This document shows positions 38,310 to 46,885 of a DNA stretch of 64,000 nucleotides, one piece after another. The position numbers and the translations under genes are program-made. This stretch comes from Clostridiales bacterium (GTDB lineage: Bacteria; Bacillota; Clostridia; Christensenellales; Aristaeellaceae): contig CP069419.1 of NCBI GenBank assembly GCA_017569285.1, positions 372,001 to 436,000 on the forward strand. The letters run 5' to 3'. How positions within the stretch are numbered: the stretch's first letter is position 1; every line of letters begins with the position of its first letter. The notes under the pieces were generated by a model, which saw only the letters and a list, made by a program, of their open reading frames with translations, was not told the origin of the DNA and searched no databases.

Positions 38310-39455
38310 TTACCATTCAGATTCGGGGACAGCGGTGGCGAAGTAGATAATATCCTTCTGCTGCCGGTCGCCCGCAACCTGGTCTCCTTCAAAATAGAGC
38401 CGGGTCGTCAGCTTTCCGTATTCATCCGCGGGGCCGCAGAAAATCATTTCGGAGGTATTTCCGCCGTCCAGGTTGTAAGCCTGCACGCAGCCAAGGTCAT
38501 ACATGATCTGCGCCAGTCCCTGCTGGCTGATTCCGGCTTTGTCATTGCCGCTGGTACGGCCTTCCACCAGCACCATTACATAACTCAGCGGGCCTGTCTG
38601 GCCGATCGCGGACCGGGGTTCGCGTCCATGGGGGTTGTAGCCGTAATGTTCATCAACCGTCAGCAGTTCCCCATCCTTGACCAGGGCCGGTCCGAATGTA
38701 AAGGCGTTCACTACCTGGCGCCCTTCCTCCTTCATAACATTCACAAAGTATGGCTGATCATCCTTGTGAAGGCCCTGGGACTTAATAAACAGGTGGAAGT
38801 CTCCCAGGTCGTCAATGATCAGGATGTCCTTCAGGTTGTTGGTCTTGCTCCGGATTTTTTCCGTCATCCGATACTCAAAAGTCGTCTTCTTCGCGTCGCT
38901 CGTATACCGGTCGCCGTTGATGGCAACCAGTGCATGCGTATCCCGCGCAAGAGCCTTGAAAAGCACCGTCTTGTTGTTCTGTGCGGTCCCAGCTACGGCT
39001 GTGCGGAGCTGGCTGGCATCCGCAATCCGCACAAATGCGATATGCACGGTAATACCGTTGATATCCCGTGTCTCCACGGAAACACGGATGCTCTGATCCT
39101 CGTAGCCGTCCTCGGTATACTTGTCCGGGTTCGGCAGCGGTGGAACGGTAAAGTCCAGGGGAAGCTTCCACTCCGGATTGATATGCAGTTCACCCTCAAC
39201 ATACGTCTCCACGATCACTTCTTCGCTCGTTTCCGGGCTGTCCTCGCCGCCTTCCGCATAAGCCGACGGGAAAAGCAGGCGGCCGAAGTCGATTTCCTCG
39301 CTGTCTCCGTCCTCCGCCTCGTCCTCTTCCGCATCGTCCTGCATCAGCCTGGCCTTTTCGTTGTCCAGGATCTGGGGAGATGAAAGCACGAACGGCATAA
39401 ACAGGATAATCGCCGCACACAGCAGCGCTGTCAGGATCCGGATTGGCAGTTTCAT
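38310..39455 (-). CDS. Membrane-anchored phosphodiester glycosidase (NAGPA domain)
   Basis: 381 aa. A signal anchor (residues 4-27) is followed by a very acidic stretch (38-56). The NAGPA (DUF2233) domain covers about 135-375: ALVAINGD (175-182), the RSAIGQ block (281-286), VLVEGR and YNLDGGNTSEM (327-337), which hold the expected catalytic and metal residues. Characterised relatives remove N-acetylglucosamine from phosphodiester-linked sugars; several bacterial ones act on wall polymers. It acts outside the membrane. It lies 3 bases after DUF1292 and 16 before the Lgt-like gene. Confidence 0.88.
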   Translation of the reverse strand: MKLPIRILTALLCAAIILFMPFVLSSPQILDNEKARLMQDDAEEDEAEDGDSEEIDFGRLLFPSAYAEGGEDSPETSEEVIVETYVEGELHINPEWKLPLDFTVPPLPNPDKYTEDGYEDQSIRVSVETRDINGITVHIAFVRIADASQLRTAVAGTAQNNKTVLFKALARDTHALVAINGDRYTSDAKKTTFEYRMTEKIRSKTNNLKDILIIDDLGDFHLFIKSQGLHKDDQPYFVNVMKEEGRQVVNAFTFGPALVKDGELLTVDEHYGYNPHGREPRSAIGQTGPLSYVMVLVEGRTSGNDKAGISQQGLAQIMYDLGCVQAYNLDGGNTSEMIFCGPADEYGKLTTRLYFEGDQVAGDRQQKDIIYFATAVPESEW

Positions 39456-39458
39456 GTC

Positions 39459-39779
39459 TTATTCTTCCTCTTCTTCATCTTCCGCCATGTGCGTATTGGC
39501 GATATCAATCAGTTTCTGGGCAAGCTCTTCATCTTCCACCAGTTCGAATTCTTCGTCTTCCGCACCGTCTTCCCCGGTTACGGGAACCACCTTGCAGACG
39601 ATGCATTCGCCTTCCTGTTCGGTGCCTTCCGTGCCGTTTTCAGTCAGCAGGGCATATTCCTCCCCGTTATAGAAGAAATAGTCCACAACACTGAATTCAT
39701 ATTCCTGGCCGTCCTCGTCCTCAAAGACGATCACGTCTTCTTCCATACCTTCCATTCCGTTCATTTCATTTTCATTCAT
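39459..39779 (-). CDS. DUF1292 acidic small protein
   Basis: 106 aa, very acidic. The DUF1292 core is VIVFEDEDGQEYEFSVVD, then FFYNGEEYALL and EFELVEDEELAQKLIDI. Residue C60 and C62 (CIVCKV) form a CxxC. The C-terminus is a run of Glu. In Firmicutes the family (YrzB) usually follows yrrK; here it instead heads an envelope operon. Function unknown. ATG preceded by AAAGGAGTGTCGGATT; promoter at 39814-39842. Confidence 0.88.
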   Translation of the reverse strand: MNENEMNGMEGMEEDVIVFEDEDGQEYEFSVVDYFFYNGEEYALLTENGTEGTEQEGECIVCKVVPVTGEDGAEDEEFELVEDEELAQKLIDIANTHMAEDEEEEE

Positions 39780-39813
39780 AATCCGACACTCCTTTCATAT
39801 CGTGTACGCCGAA

Positions 39814-39842
39814 ATTATACCGTTATCCAGATTCTTTGGCAA
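39814..39842 (-). promoter_or_regulatory. Sigma-A promoter of the DUF1292 envelope operon
   Basis: Minus strand TTGCCA (39842-39837), 17-base spacer, perfect TATAAT (39819-39814), 35 bases upstream of the DUF1292 ATG. Confidence 0.78.
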
Positions 39843-39868
39843 GTTGACTTTCCGGTTCCGACCACGTA

Positions 39869-40087
39869 TTATTGAGTCGGCGGGACGCTTTTTTTCTGCA
39901 GCGGATGCCGGGTCCCGTCCTTTTCTTCCACGACAATGCTGTCCAGCATGGCCTTCAGGTTCTGCCGGTATCCGTCCAGGTATTCCCTGCGCAGTTCCGC
40001 CTGTTCGGCCAGCTCGGCTTCAGTCAGCCCGGTCTCTTTCTTTTTCCGGGCAAGCTCATTGATTCGTTCAATCTTTTTCGGATCCAT
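39869..40087 (-). CDS. DUF896 (YnzC-type) small protein
   Basis: 72 aa. IERINELARKKKETGLTEAE and QAELRREYLDGYRQNLKAML form the helix-turn-helix-like hairpin of DUF896; the YnzC structure from B. subtilis is a two-helix bundle. The tail KKSVPPTQ is probably disordered. Small SOS-linked relatives exist (YneA-operon ynzC), but no LexA site was identified here. Divergent from the GNAT gene, with 42 bases between the two starts. Confidence 0.88.
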   Translation of the reverse strand: MDPKKIERINELARKKKETGLTEAELAEQAELRREYLDGYRQNLKAMLDSIVVEEKDGTRHPLQKKSVPPTQ

Positions 40088-40129
40088 TTATGTACCCTTT
40101 CCGATGCTGTTTAATCAAAGGAGACGCCT

Positions 40130-40576
40130 ATGGTTCAGGGAAAATGGTTTGCCCCCGGGGAAGATATCTCCCCGCTCATTCCTGTCCGGGAATCTGTTTT
40201 TTCCCGCGCCGCGGATGATCTCGATCCGCTCAGCTGGAACGCACTCATTTACGAGGATGGAATTCCGTGTGCCTCCGGCCGGATCTGGTACCGGGACGGA
40301 GTTTACTGGCTTGGAGACATCGGGGTACTCGAAAGCCGCCGCGGCAGGAAGCTGGGCGACCTGACACTCCGCCTGCTCCTGTATAAGGCGCAGTCCCATG
40401 CGGCCTCAGAGGTCCGCCTCCGCTGTCCTGCTGGTACCGAGGGATTCTTCACCCGTCTTGGATTCCGTGGCTGCGCTTCTGCTTCGGACGGAACCGAAAT
40501 GACGATATCCGGGGACCGGATTGATCTGGACACCTGTAAAGGCTGTCCGAAAACCAACTGTCCTGGCCGGAAGTAA
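40130..40576 (+). CDS. GNAT acetyltransferase with a cysteine-rich tail
   Basis: 148 aa. GNAT fold: EDGIPCASGRIWY strand pair, then GDIGVLESRRGRKLGDLTLRLLL, where RRGRKLG is the acetyl-CoA pyrophosphate loop. The later FFTRLGFRGC is the typical beta-bulge region. The C-terminal 16 residues (DLDTCKGCPKTNCPGRK) carry three Cys in CxxCx4C, uncommon for the family and possibly a metal or redox site. ATG follows AAAGGAGACGCCT. It converges with the next gene with a single base between the two stops. Confidence 0.8.
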   Translation: MVQGKWFAPGEDISPLIPVRESVFSRAADDLDPLSWNALIYEDGIPCASGRIWYRDGVYWLGDIGVLESRRGRKLGDLTLRLLLYKAQSHAASEVRLRCPAGTEGFFTRLGFRGCASASDGTEMTISGDRIDLDTCKGCPKTNCPGRK

Positions 40577-40577
40577 A

Positions 40578-41288
40578 TCAGTTTTCCCGGCTGTCCCTTC
40601 CTGCGCTCAGGATCAGGGCTGCCGCCAGCAGGGCGCACCCCGCGGAAGCGGAAAAGTCTGCAATCTCACTTCCCATGGACAGAATCCCGGCTTCCTGGAG
40701 CAGGATCAATGCTCCGCAGCCTGCCACAGCAATCCATTCCAGCGCGGTCATCACCGTGCTTTTTTGTTTCTGCCCCCGGCGGACTGTCCAGACAGCCAGG
40801 CAGATCAGTTCCACAGCCGCCGAAAGCAGGATCACCAGGCTGAACGGCCCGGTCCGCGGCGGCTCTGCCCGCAGCCCTTCTGTCACACTTCGTACCGCTG
40901 CCCACAAACAAAGAACGGTGATCAGCACGTCTCCATTCCCGGGAATGTCTTTTTTCCGGATAATCAGCCAGATGATCATTCCCGCCAGCAGAAGCACTGC
41001 AGTGCAGAACTCGATGCGCCCCGGAACAAACCGCCCGTCTGCCGTGATCCACGGGATATCCCGGATTGGCTGAAACAGCAGTTTTCCGTTCCCCGTGCTT
41101 CCCGCAAAGGCGTCAAACGCTTTCCAGACAGTAATGCCCGGAAGCAGTCCAAAACCGGCGGCATTGGTCCAGTGGCCTGCCGTCAGCCTCCCCATGGTTC
41201 TTTTGCGGACATCCAGTACCCACAGCACGGAAAACAGGAGAATCATAAACAGGGCCGCGCCAAGTCCCGCAAGTACGATGGTCCTCAT
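40578..41288 (-). CDS. Membrane protein resembling the C-terminal part of Lgt
   Basis: 236 aa from the ATG at 41286-41288; longer in-frame starts overlap the glycosyltransferase gene and encode an implausible Cys/Trp-rich lead. About six helices. The segment WLIIRKKDIPGNGDVLITVL followed by LWAAVRSVTEGLR matches the pattern of the last third of prolipoprotein diacylglyceryl transferases (a helix, charged loop, then R-x-x-x-E-x-x-R). The N-terminal catalytic part of Lgt is not evident. Function unknown; the Lgt relation is tentative. Last gene of the CofE-like operon. Confidence 0.65.
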   Translation of the reverse strand: MRTIVLAGLGAALFMILLFSVLWVLDVRKRTMGRLTAGHWTNAAGFGLLPGITVWKAFDAFAGSTGNGKLLFQPIRDIPWITADGRFVPGRIEFCTAVLLLAGMIIWLIIRKKDIPGNGDVLITVLCLWAAVRSVTEGLRAEPPRTGPFSLVILLSAAVELICLAVWTVRRGQKQKSTVMTALEWIAVAGCGALILLQEAGILSMGSEIADFSASAGCALLAAALILSAGRDSREN

Positions 41289-41289
41289 G

Positions 41290-42387
41290 TCATGCTGCCT
41301 CCCGGAATACCCACGCCTGCTGCAGCCGGTAACTGAGGAAATACAGCACGGTATCCATGAGCAGCTTGGCCAGCCATCCTGCCATCCCGATCCTGCCCAG
41401 CAGCCATACACCGAGGTTGGAGATACAGATCACAATCACGCAGACCAGGGCATATCTCAGGGCGGTATTCCGGCCGTTTCCCTTCTGCCTGAAAACCAGG
41501 TTTTTATTCAGCGTGTAATTGACGACGGAACTGATCAGCCGCGCTCCCCATCCGCTGATATTCACATTCCACAGGGAACCGGCCGGGACTCCCCAGCCGG
41601 GCAGCAGCCATTCCCGCAGGATAAACGCCGCCACCTGGTCAATCAGTACGCAGAACAGGGAAGATCCCATAAAGCGGAAAAAGCTGCCCAGGATGACCTT
41701 GTAAATCCGCCAGGAATCCCGTACGGGATGAAAATGGGTCCCCTCATTCCCGTTCTCGTAAATGGTTTCGATTGTAACGGGAATCATGGGAATTCCGGCC
41801 CGGGCACAGGCAATCAGCACCTTCATTTCATACTCATACCGTTCGCCCTCAACCTCTGCCATGAAGGGCAGTTCCTCCCGGCGGAAGGCACGCAGTCCGG
41901 TCTGTGTATCCGGCAGCCATTGCCCGTACAGCAGCTTGAACACGGTGGATGTAATCCGGTTTCCCGTCCGGGACTTCGGCGGTATATCCGGCAGGTTGAA
42001 ATCCCGGCTCCCCAGGTACAGGGCCTTCTGTCCGTCCGCCACCTTCTCCGCCAGGCGGATGCAGTCCCGGACTGTATGCTGCCCGTCTGAATCAGCGGTA
42101 ATCACCGTCCGGTATGTTTCCGCAAGTCCCATAATATGGCGGTAGCCGGTTTTCAGTGCGACGCCTTTCCCGCGGTTCACCTCATGCCGGAGAACCGTCG
42201 TACGCGGAATCTCCGCAACCTCCCGGAATACCGGCTGATAGTTTTCCCCGCTGCCGTCGTCCACCACAACAATGAGCCCGAATCCGCTTTGCTCCAGTTC
42301 GTGGATATACGCAGGCAGCCGCTCATCAGGTTCAAGCGACGGAATCAGGATCACGGCATTCCGGACCGCCGGATTGGTTTCATTCAT
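41290..42387 (-). CDS. GT2 glycosyltransferase fused to a GtrA domain
   Basis: 365 aa from the ATG at 42385-42387, preceded by GAGAGGGAAACGCGT. Residues about 10-215 are a dolichol-phosphate-mannose-synthase-like GT2: VILIPSLEPDERL, VVVDDGSGENY, the DXD-type ADSDGQH and DTQTGLRAFRREEL. Residues about 235-365 are a four-helix GtrA domain. By analogy with GtrB/GtrA it would load a sugar on undecaprenyl phosphate and help flip it for wall-polymer decoration. The enzyme carrying out final transfer is not in this window. It ends 1 base before the next start. Confidence 0.9.
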   Translation of the reverse strand: MNETNPAVRNAVILIPSLEPDERLPAYIHELEQSGFGLIVVVDDGSGENYQPVFREVAEIPRTTVLRHEVNRGKGVALKTGYRHIMGLAETYRTVITADSDGQHTVRDCIRLAEKVADGQKALYLGSRDFNLPDIPPKSRTGNRITSTVFKLLYGQWLPDTQTGLRAFRREELPFMAEVEGERYEYEMKVLIACARAGIPMIPVTIETIYENGNEGTHFHPVRDSWRIYKVILGSFFRFMGSSLFCVLIDQVAAFILREWLLPGWGVPAGSLWNVNISGWGARLISSVVNYTLNKNLVFRQKGNGRNTALRYALVCVIVICISNLGVWLLGRIGMAGWLAKLLMDTVLYFLSYRLQQAWVFREAA

Positions 42388-42406
42388 ACGCGTTTCCCTC
42401 TCCATC

Positions 42407-43144
42407 TTATGATTGTCTCGCCCGCAGGCTTCCGCCGATATCAAAAGCAATTGCGTCATTCACATATCCCGTCAGGCGGAACTGTTCGTCCTTCATCACC
42501 CGGCGCAGTGTCACCTGCTGGCCCGGCAGGATTTCATGGCTGTAGTTCAGGATCACGGCTTCCGGTTCGGAGCGCATCATGATTTCCGTACCGAGGATGT
42601 TGCACAGCCAGTCCGCATACCGCGTGTTGTTGACATGGCCGTTCACATCCAGGTCGGTATAGACTGGGGTATGCATGGAAACAAACTCTTCACCCTGCAG
42701 CTGGCCGACGGTGGCCGGCAGGTTCATCGGAACCGTCAGGTCGCGGTTGTCGGGAATCAGGCGGGCTACGTCACCCGGAGGCAGCATACGCCGCGTTTCG
42801 GTATCCATCAGCAGCCAGAGGGACCCGGCTTTGCCGATCATTTCCCCGTCCTTGTCCAGGAGCAGGTAATACCGGGGAAAGAAACAGATCCGGGTCGGCA
42901 TGGGAAAGGTCGACAGGGTCACCGTCTCCCCGATTCGCGGATACCGGCTCATCCGGAGCTCAATCCGGGACAGGACCCACACCATATTTCTCTTCAGCAG
43001 CTCATCCCTTCCGCAGCCCAGCAGGCAGCTGTGCGCTCCTGCAGCTTCCTGCATAGCTTCCAGGATAGCGCTGATCCGCCACTGGCCGTTCACGTCACAG
43101 TCCCGGGTCAGGATCCGGATTTGCTCTTCATAAGTCTTCATCAT
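42407..43144 (-). CDS. Acyl-ACP thioesterase (FatA/FatB type)
   Basis: 245 aa, a tandem hot-dog-fold protein. Releases free fatty acids from acyl carrier protein. First hot-dog: TRDCDVNGQWRISAILEAMQ, with NMVWVLSRIELRM. Second hot-dog: YTDLDVNGHVNNTRYADWL (162-180), with the D166/N168/H170 constellation of the family. Start ATG at 43144 overlaps the DUF1643 stop (ATGA). In this operon free fatty acids could feed an envelope lipid step; this is inference. Confidence 0.9.
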   Translation of the reverse strand: MMKTYEEQIRILTRDCDVNGQWRISAILEAMQEAAGAHSCLLGCGRDELLKRNMVWVLSRIELRMSRYPRIGETVTLSTFPMPTRICFFPRYYLLLDKDGEMIGKAGSLWLLMDTETRRMLPPGDVARLIPDNRDLTVPMNLPATVGQLQGEEFVSMHTPVYTDLDVNGHVNNTRYADWLCNILGTEIMMRSEPEAVILNYSHEILPGQQVTLRRVMKDEQFRLTGYVNDAIAFDIGGSLRARQS

Positions 43145-43797
43145 ATGCGTTTACTCCTGTGGTTTCTTTGTTGCTCCTGCCCGATCGTCTGCAGGTATTC
43201 AGTAAGATCCGGAAACGGGTCCAGCCGGCTGTCGCTCTTCAGGTACAGGGGGTGGTGGGGATGTCCGGCCTTGCTCCGCGGTCCGGCTGTAAACCACGCG
43301 GCGCCGTACCGGTTGCCGATTTCCGCCATATCAAGCACGCATCGGCTCAAGTAATCCCGCTTTTCGATCACTGCACCCCAGGCTGCCCACAGGTCCGGTT
43401 TCCCGGACCGGGAAATATATTCCATAATCCAGGTAAATGCTTTCATATTCTCCGCGTGCAGGTACGGATTCATGTTTTTTTCCATGTCATCCGGATCCGT
43501 CGCCCTTTGGGCATACACGTTGAACATGATAAAGGAATCATACCCGTTGAACAGCGCGATCCGCTGGGCGCTTTTCAGCGTGTTGTCCAGCCGGTCCGGT
43601 ACCGCAGTGGATGGATTGATTCCGATACACACCAGCGGATGGTTTCCCCGGGTTCCGAGGATATACCGGTATTCACTGTAATGGTCCGGTACGTAAATCC
43701 AGCGCTCCCGGTCATAGTCGGAAGCGCCGGGAATCAGCGCCTCCTCAAAGGAGAGTACGCCGGCATGGAATGTATCACCAGATGGAATGTGCCGCAT
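43141..43797 (-). CDS. DUF1643 protein
   Basis: 218 aa. Family blocks: GNHPLVCIGINPSTA, LDNTLKSAQRIALFNGYDSFI, MFNVYAQRATDPDDM, then DLWAAWGAVIEKRDYL and HPHHPLYL. The fold is likely a Rossmann-like or glycosylase-like domain. Function unknown, often in defence or DNA-modification contexts in other genomes but here inside a metabolic operon. It lies 4 bases after the CofE-like gene and overlaps the thioesterase. Confidence 0.85.
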   Translation of the reverse strand: MRHIPSGDTFHAGVLSFEEALIPGASDYDRERWIYVPDHYSEYRYILGTRGNHPLVCIGINPSTAVPDRLDNTLKSAQRIALFNGYDSFIMFNVYAQRATDPDDMEKNMNPYLHAENMKAFTWIMEYISRSGKPDLWAAWGAVIEKRDYLSRCVLDMAEIGNRYGAAWFTAGPRSKAGHPHHPLYLKSDSRLDPFPDLTEYLQTIGQEQQRNHRSKRI

Positions 43798-43801
43798 GGT
43801 T

Positions 43802-44548
43802 TCAGCTGAGCGGCCGGATCAGGATCAGGGGCGTCAGTTCCCCACCCTGTCCGGACGGATTGTCGGCCATGGCATCCTGGATTTCCTCGTCAGTCAGCGG
43901 GAAATCGCCGCATTTGCCAAGCTGGTTCTGGTCAATATCATTGGCATCCATCAGTACCACCGGAATTCCGGTTTTCTGTTCCAGTTCATCGCACAGCTCC
44001 TGTGCGTTTTCATTGTTGACCAGTGCAAGATCCTTATACCGTTCAAAAGAGGAGCGGTAGTAGAATCCGTCAATGCCGGCCACGCCTTTCCCAACAATTT
44101 TGTAAAACAGGCCTTTGACGCCGAACGGTTTGGTAATTGCCGAAACCACGGACGCGAATACCACCCGCGGCGCCCCGACCATATTGATCGCCAGCTGCAG
44201 CTTATAGGGATCATGCATTCCGATTCCCGCCACGGTTTCGCTGGCATGCGGGGACAGCAGCTTCGCCCAGAATCCTGGCCGGACCTGTTCCTTGGTAAAC
44301 ACATTCCGGGTGCACATGGCCATCACCTTGGCCCCGAAGGAAAGGACATCCCCTTCTCGGGAAATCGGCAGGACGTAACGTTTCACCAGTTCTGCCTGGT
44401 CCTCACCGACTTCCACAAAATGGGTCTGGATTGCGAATCGGTCATATTTCCGCCCGTTTTTTCCGGTAACGGTTCCCCGGTCAAAATAGGTAACTCCGTT
44501 CAGCTCCCGACGCTGTTTCTCCAGATTTTTAGACGGTGTGTTCCCCAT
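43802..44548 (-). CDS. CofE-like (F420-0:gamma-glutamyl ligase family) protein
   Basis: 248 aa from the ATG at 44546-44548, chosen for GGAGGTGCCTT upstream. Similarity to coenzyme F420-0 gamma-glutamyl ligase is seen in VLSFGAKVMAMCTRN, then VNNENAQELCDELEQKTGIPVVLMDANDIDQNQLG, and ALVNNENA. Firmicutes of this kind do not normally make F420, and no other F420 gene is nearby, so the protein probably ligates glutamate (or similar) to another acceptor. First gene of a five-gene operon from a perfect consensus promoter. Confidence 0.75.
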   Translation of the reverse strand: MGNTPSKNLEKQRRELNGVTYFDRGTVTGKNGRKYDRFAIQTHFVEVGEDQAELVKRYVLPISREGDVLSFGAKVMAMCTRNVFTKEQVRPGFWAKLLSPHASETVAGIGMHDPYKLQLAINMVGAPRVVFASVVSAITKPFGVKGLFYKIVGKGVAGIDGFYYRSSFERYKDLALVNNENAQELCDELEQKTGIPVVLMDANDIDQNQLGKCGDFPLTDEEIQDAMADNPSGQGGELTPLILIRPLS

Positions 44549-44578
44549 AAGGCACCTCCGGTTAGTCGTGTTCAAAAT

Positions 44579-44607
44579 ATTATATCGTCATATCTGTTGT
44601 ATGTCAA
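44579..44607 (-). promoter_or_regulatory. Perfect consensus promoter of the CofE-like operon
   Basis: Minus strand TTGACA (44607-44602), 17-base spacer, TATAAT (44584-44579). Both hexamers are perfect, about 30 bases upstream of the ATG. Confidence 0.88.
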
Positions 44608-44654
44608 CGTTCGCATAAACCGCACATGTTGTGTCCCACTCCGCTTTCCTGGGG

Positions 44655-44687
44655 CAAAAAAAGTCCCTCCGTACAGGAGGGAACTTT
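44655..44687 (-). terminator. Terminator of the greA-lysS-hlyIII unit
   Basis: On the minus strand AAGTTCCCTCC, loop TGTAC, GGAGGGACTT and a T7 run, 10 bases after the stop of hlyIII. Confidence 0.85.
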
Positions 44688-44696
44688 CATGGTTTT

Positions 44697-45356
44697 TCAA
44701 TACAGGCAGAGATAGATACCCAGCCAGTGGGCTGCCGCGCCGAACAGCACAAAGAAGTGCCAGATAAAGTGTGCGCCCCGGCGTTTCAGTGCAAACGGGA
44801 TAATTCCGAGCGTGTACAGGATTCCGCCGCCCAGGGTAAAAATCAGGAGCGGAACATTGTCATGGAACATCCGCGGCAGGAAAGCCAGTCCGCACCACCC
44901 CATCACGATATACAGTGCGACATGGGCGGAATGGGCTCTCTCCGGCCCGAACACTCCGATCATCGTAATTCCCGTCACAACCACCGCCCACTGGACGGCG
45001 CACAGCGCAGTTCCCCATCCGCCTCCCCAGTACAGGAGCCACAGCGGGGTAAATGTTCCGCCGATCAGCAGGTAAATCCCGATGTAGTCAAATCGCCGCC
45101 ACAGCCGCTTCACACCGGATCCCCACCGAAATGAATGGTACAGGCAGCTCATCAGGAACATCAGAATCAGGCATGTTCCGTAGATTACGGAGGAGATTGC
45201 CTTGGTTCCCGTATCGGATTTCACAAGCAGCAGCACAAGTCCGGCAATTCCGGCCAGCGCGCCGATTCCGTGGGTAACCGCGTTCCCCACTTCTTCCAGT
45301 ACGGACCGGCGCGGCGGTTCCCTGCGGGTCTGCACCGTTTTTTCAGCTTTCGGCAT
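44697..45356 (-). CDS. Hemolysin III family (YqfA/PAQR-like) membrane protein
   Basis: About 219 aa from the ATG at 45354-45356; an ATG four codons earlier is also possible. Seven hydrophobic helices. Signatures: [45 protein letters not shown], and [16 protein letters not shown]. The three histidines plus Asp/Ser are the putative zinc site shared with PAQR receptors. Hemolysis is not the proven role; lipid or stress functions are suggested in the family. Its start lies inside the 3' end of lysS. Confidence 0.88.
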   Translation of the reverse strand: MPKAEKTVQTRREPPRRSVLEEVGNAVTHGIGALAGIAGLVLLLVKSDTGTKAISSVIYGTCLILMFLMSCLYHSFRWGSGVKRLWRRFDYIGIYLLIGGTFTPLWLLYWGGGWGTALCAVQWAVVVTGITMIGVFGPERAHSAHVALYIVMGWCGLAFLPRMFHDNVPLLIFTLGGGILYTLGIIPFALKRRGAHFIWHFFVLFGAAAHWLGIYLCLY

Positions 45357-46866
45357 TCTGGGCAGCATCCCCGTTGCCCGCGTCAAGCGGCTTCATCGTG
45401 GGAAACAGCAGCACGTCGCGGATCGTGGCAGAATCTGTCAGCAGCATAATCAGCCGGTCCAGGCCAAAGCCCAGTCCGCCGGTCGGGGGCATTCCGTATT
45501 CCAGGGCATTCACAAAGTCTTCATCCACTTCCGCGTGGATTCCTTGGGAAGCCCGCAGCGCAACCTGCTCCTCAAAGCGCCGGCGCTGGTCCACGGGATC
45601 GTTCAGTTCGCTGAACGCATTTCCCATCTCATGACCGGTGATAAAGAACTCAAAGCGTTCGGTCAGTTCGGGATTATCCGGTTTCCGCTTGGCCAGCGGG
45701 GAAATCTCCACGGGATAATCCATAACGAAAGTCGGCTGGACCAGTGAGGCTTCAACATATTCGTCAAACAGTGCAGCCAGGCAGTCGCCTTTCCGGGCAT
45801 CCTTTTCCACATGGACTCCCCGCTTGTCGCAGATTGCGCGCGCTTCTTCATCGCTCTGCCATGCGGAATAATCCTCTCCGCAGGCTTCACGGACCGCGTC
45901 CGCCATGGTAATCCGCTTCCAGGGGGCTTTCAGGTGGATCACCTGGCCCTGGTAATTCACATCCGTCGTACCGAGGGCCTTGATGGCAACAAACTCGTAG
46001 AGCTGCTCCACCATTTCCATAATTTCCTTATAGTCCGCATAAGCCTGGTAGGTTTCCACGGAGGTGAATTCCGGATTATGGGTTGCATCCATTCCCTCGT
46101 TCCGGAAAATCCGGCCGACTTCATACACGCGCTCAAAACCGCCGACAATCAGCCGCTTCAGGTACAGTTCCGTTTCGATCCGCAGGAACATATCCAGGTT
46201 CAGCGCATTGTGATGCGTCCGGAACGGCCGGGCACTGGCGCCGATTTCCAGCGTATGCAGCACAGGCGTATCCACTTCAATATACCCGTGGCTGTCGAGG
46301 AATTCCCGCACCGCAGCAATAATCCGGCTCCGCTTCCGGAATGTATCCCGAACTTCCGGATTCACGATCATGTCCACATACCGCTGCCGGTAACGCAGAT
46401 CCGTATCCGTCAGTCCGTGGTATTTCTCCGGCAGTACCTTCAGGCTCTTGCACAGGAGCGTGACGGAAGTGGCATGCACGGAAATTTCCCCGGTCTGTGT
46501 GCGGAACACGGTTCCCTTCACACCCAGGATATCCCCGATATCATCCTGCTTGAAAGCCGCGTAGGACTCTTCTCCCACATCGTCACGCCGGACATAGATC
46601 TGGATGTCCCCTTCTCCGTCCAGCAGGTGCGCGAAGGAGGCCTTGCCCATTACGCGGCGGCTGGTCATGCGTCCGGCGATGGATACTTCCCTGCCTTCCA
46701 GTTCTTCAAACCCGGCGAGAATCGCCGCGCTGCGGTGTGTCACATCAAACCGTGTGATTTCATAGGGGTTTTCACCTGCATCAATCAGCTTCTGCAGCTT
46801 CTGGCGGCGGATGATCTCCTGCTCGGTCAGCGGCGGGGTCAGGGGGGTTACGGGATAATCTGCCAT
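45343..46866 (-). CDS. lysS: Lysyl-tRNA synthetase, class II
   Basis: 507 aa from the ATG at 46864-46866 (a TTG four codons earlier is too near the ribosome site). N-terminal OB fold: [21 protein letters not shown]. The catalytic core has motif 2 ([18 protein letters not shown]) and motif 3 ([15 protein letters not shown]). Attaches lysine to its tRNA. Follows greA by 19 bases, the widespread greA-lysS pair. The C-terminus ([14 protein letters not shown]) extends a little beyond typical LysS and overlaps hlyIII. Confidence 0.97.
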   Translation of the reverse strand: MADYPVTPLTPPLTEQEIIRRQKLQKLIDAGENPYEITRFDVTHRSAAILAGFEELEGREVSIAGRMTSRRVMGKASFAHLLDGEGDIQIYVRRDDVGEESYAAFKQDDIGDILGVKGTVFRTQTGEISVHATSVTLLCKSLKVLPEKYHGLTDTDLRYRQRYVDMIVNPEVRDTFRKRSRIIAAVREFLDSHGYIEVDTPVLHTLEIGASARPFRTHHNALNLDMFLRIETELYLKRLIVGGFERVYEVGRIFRNEGMDATHNPEFTSVETYQAYADYKEIMEMVEQLYEFVAIKALGTTDVNYQGQVIHLKAPWKRITMADAVREACGEDYSAWQSDEEARAICDKRGVHVEKDARKGDCLAALFDEYVEASLVQPTFVMDYPVEISPLAKRKPDNPELTERFEFFITGHEMGNAFSELNDPVDQRRRFEEQVALRASQGIHAEVDEDFVNALEYGMPPTGGLGFGLDRLIMLLTDSATIRDVLLFPTMKPLDAGNGDAAQNAES

Positions 46867-46885
46867 ATACTCTTCCAACCTTTAC

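Noticed and set aside
44697-45356. True hemolysin
   Set aside because: Family name is historical; no toxin features; PAQR-like membrane protein.
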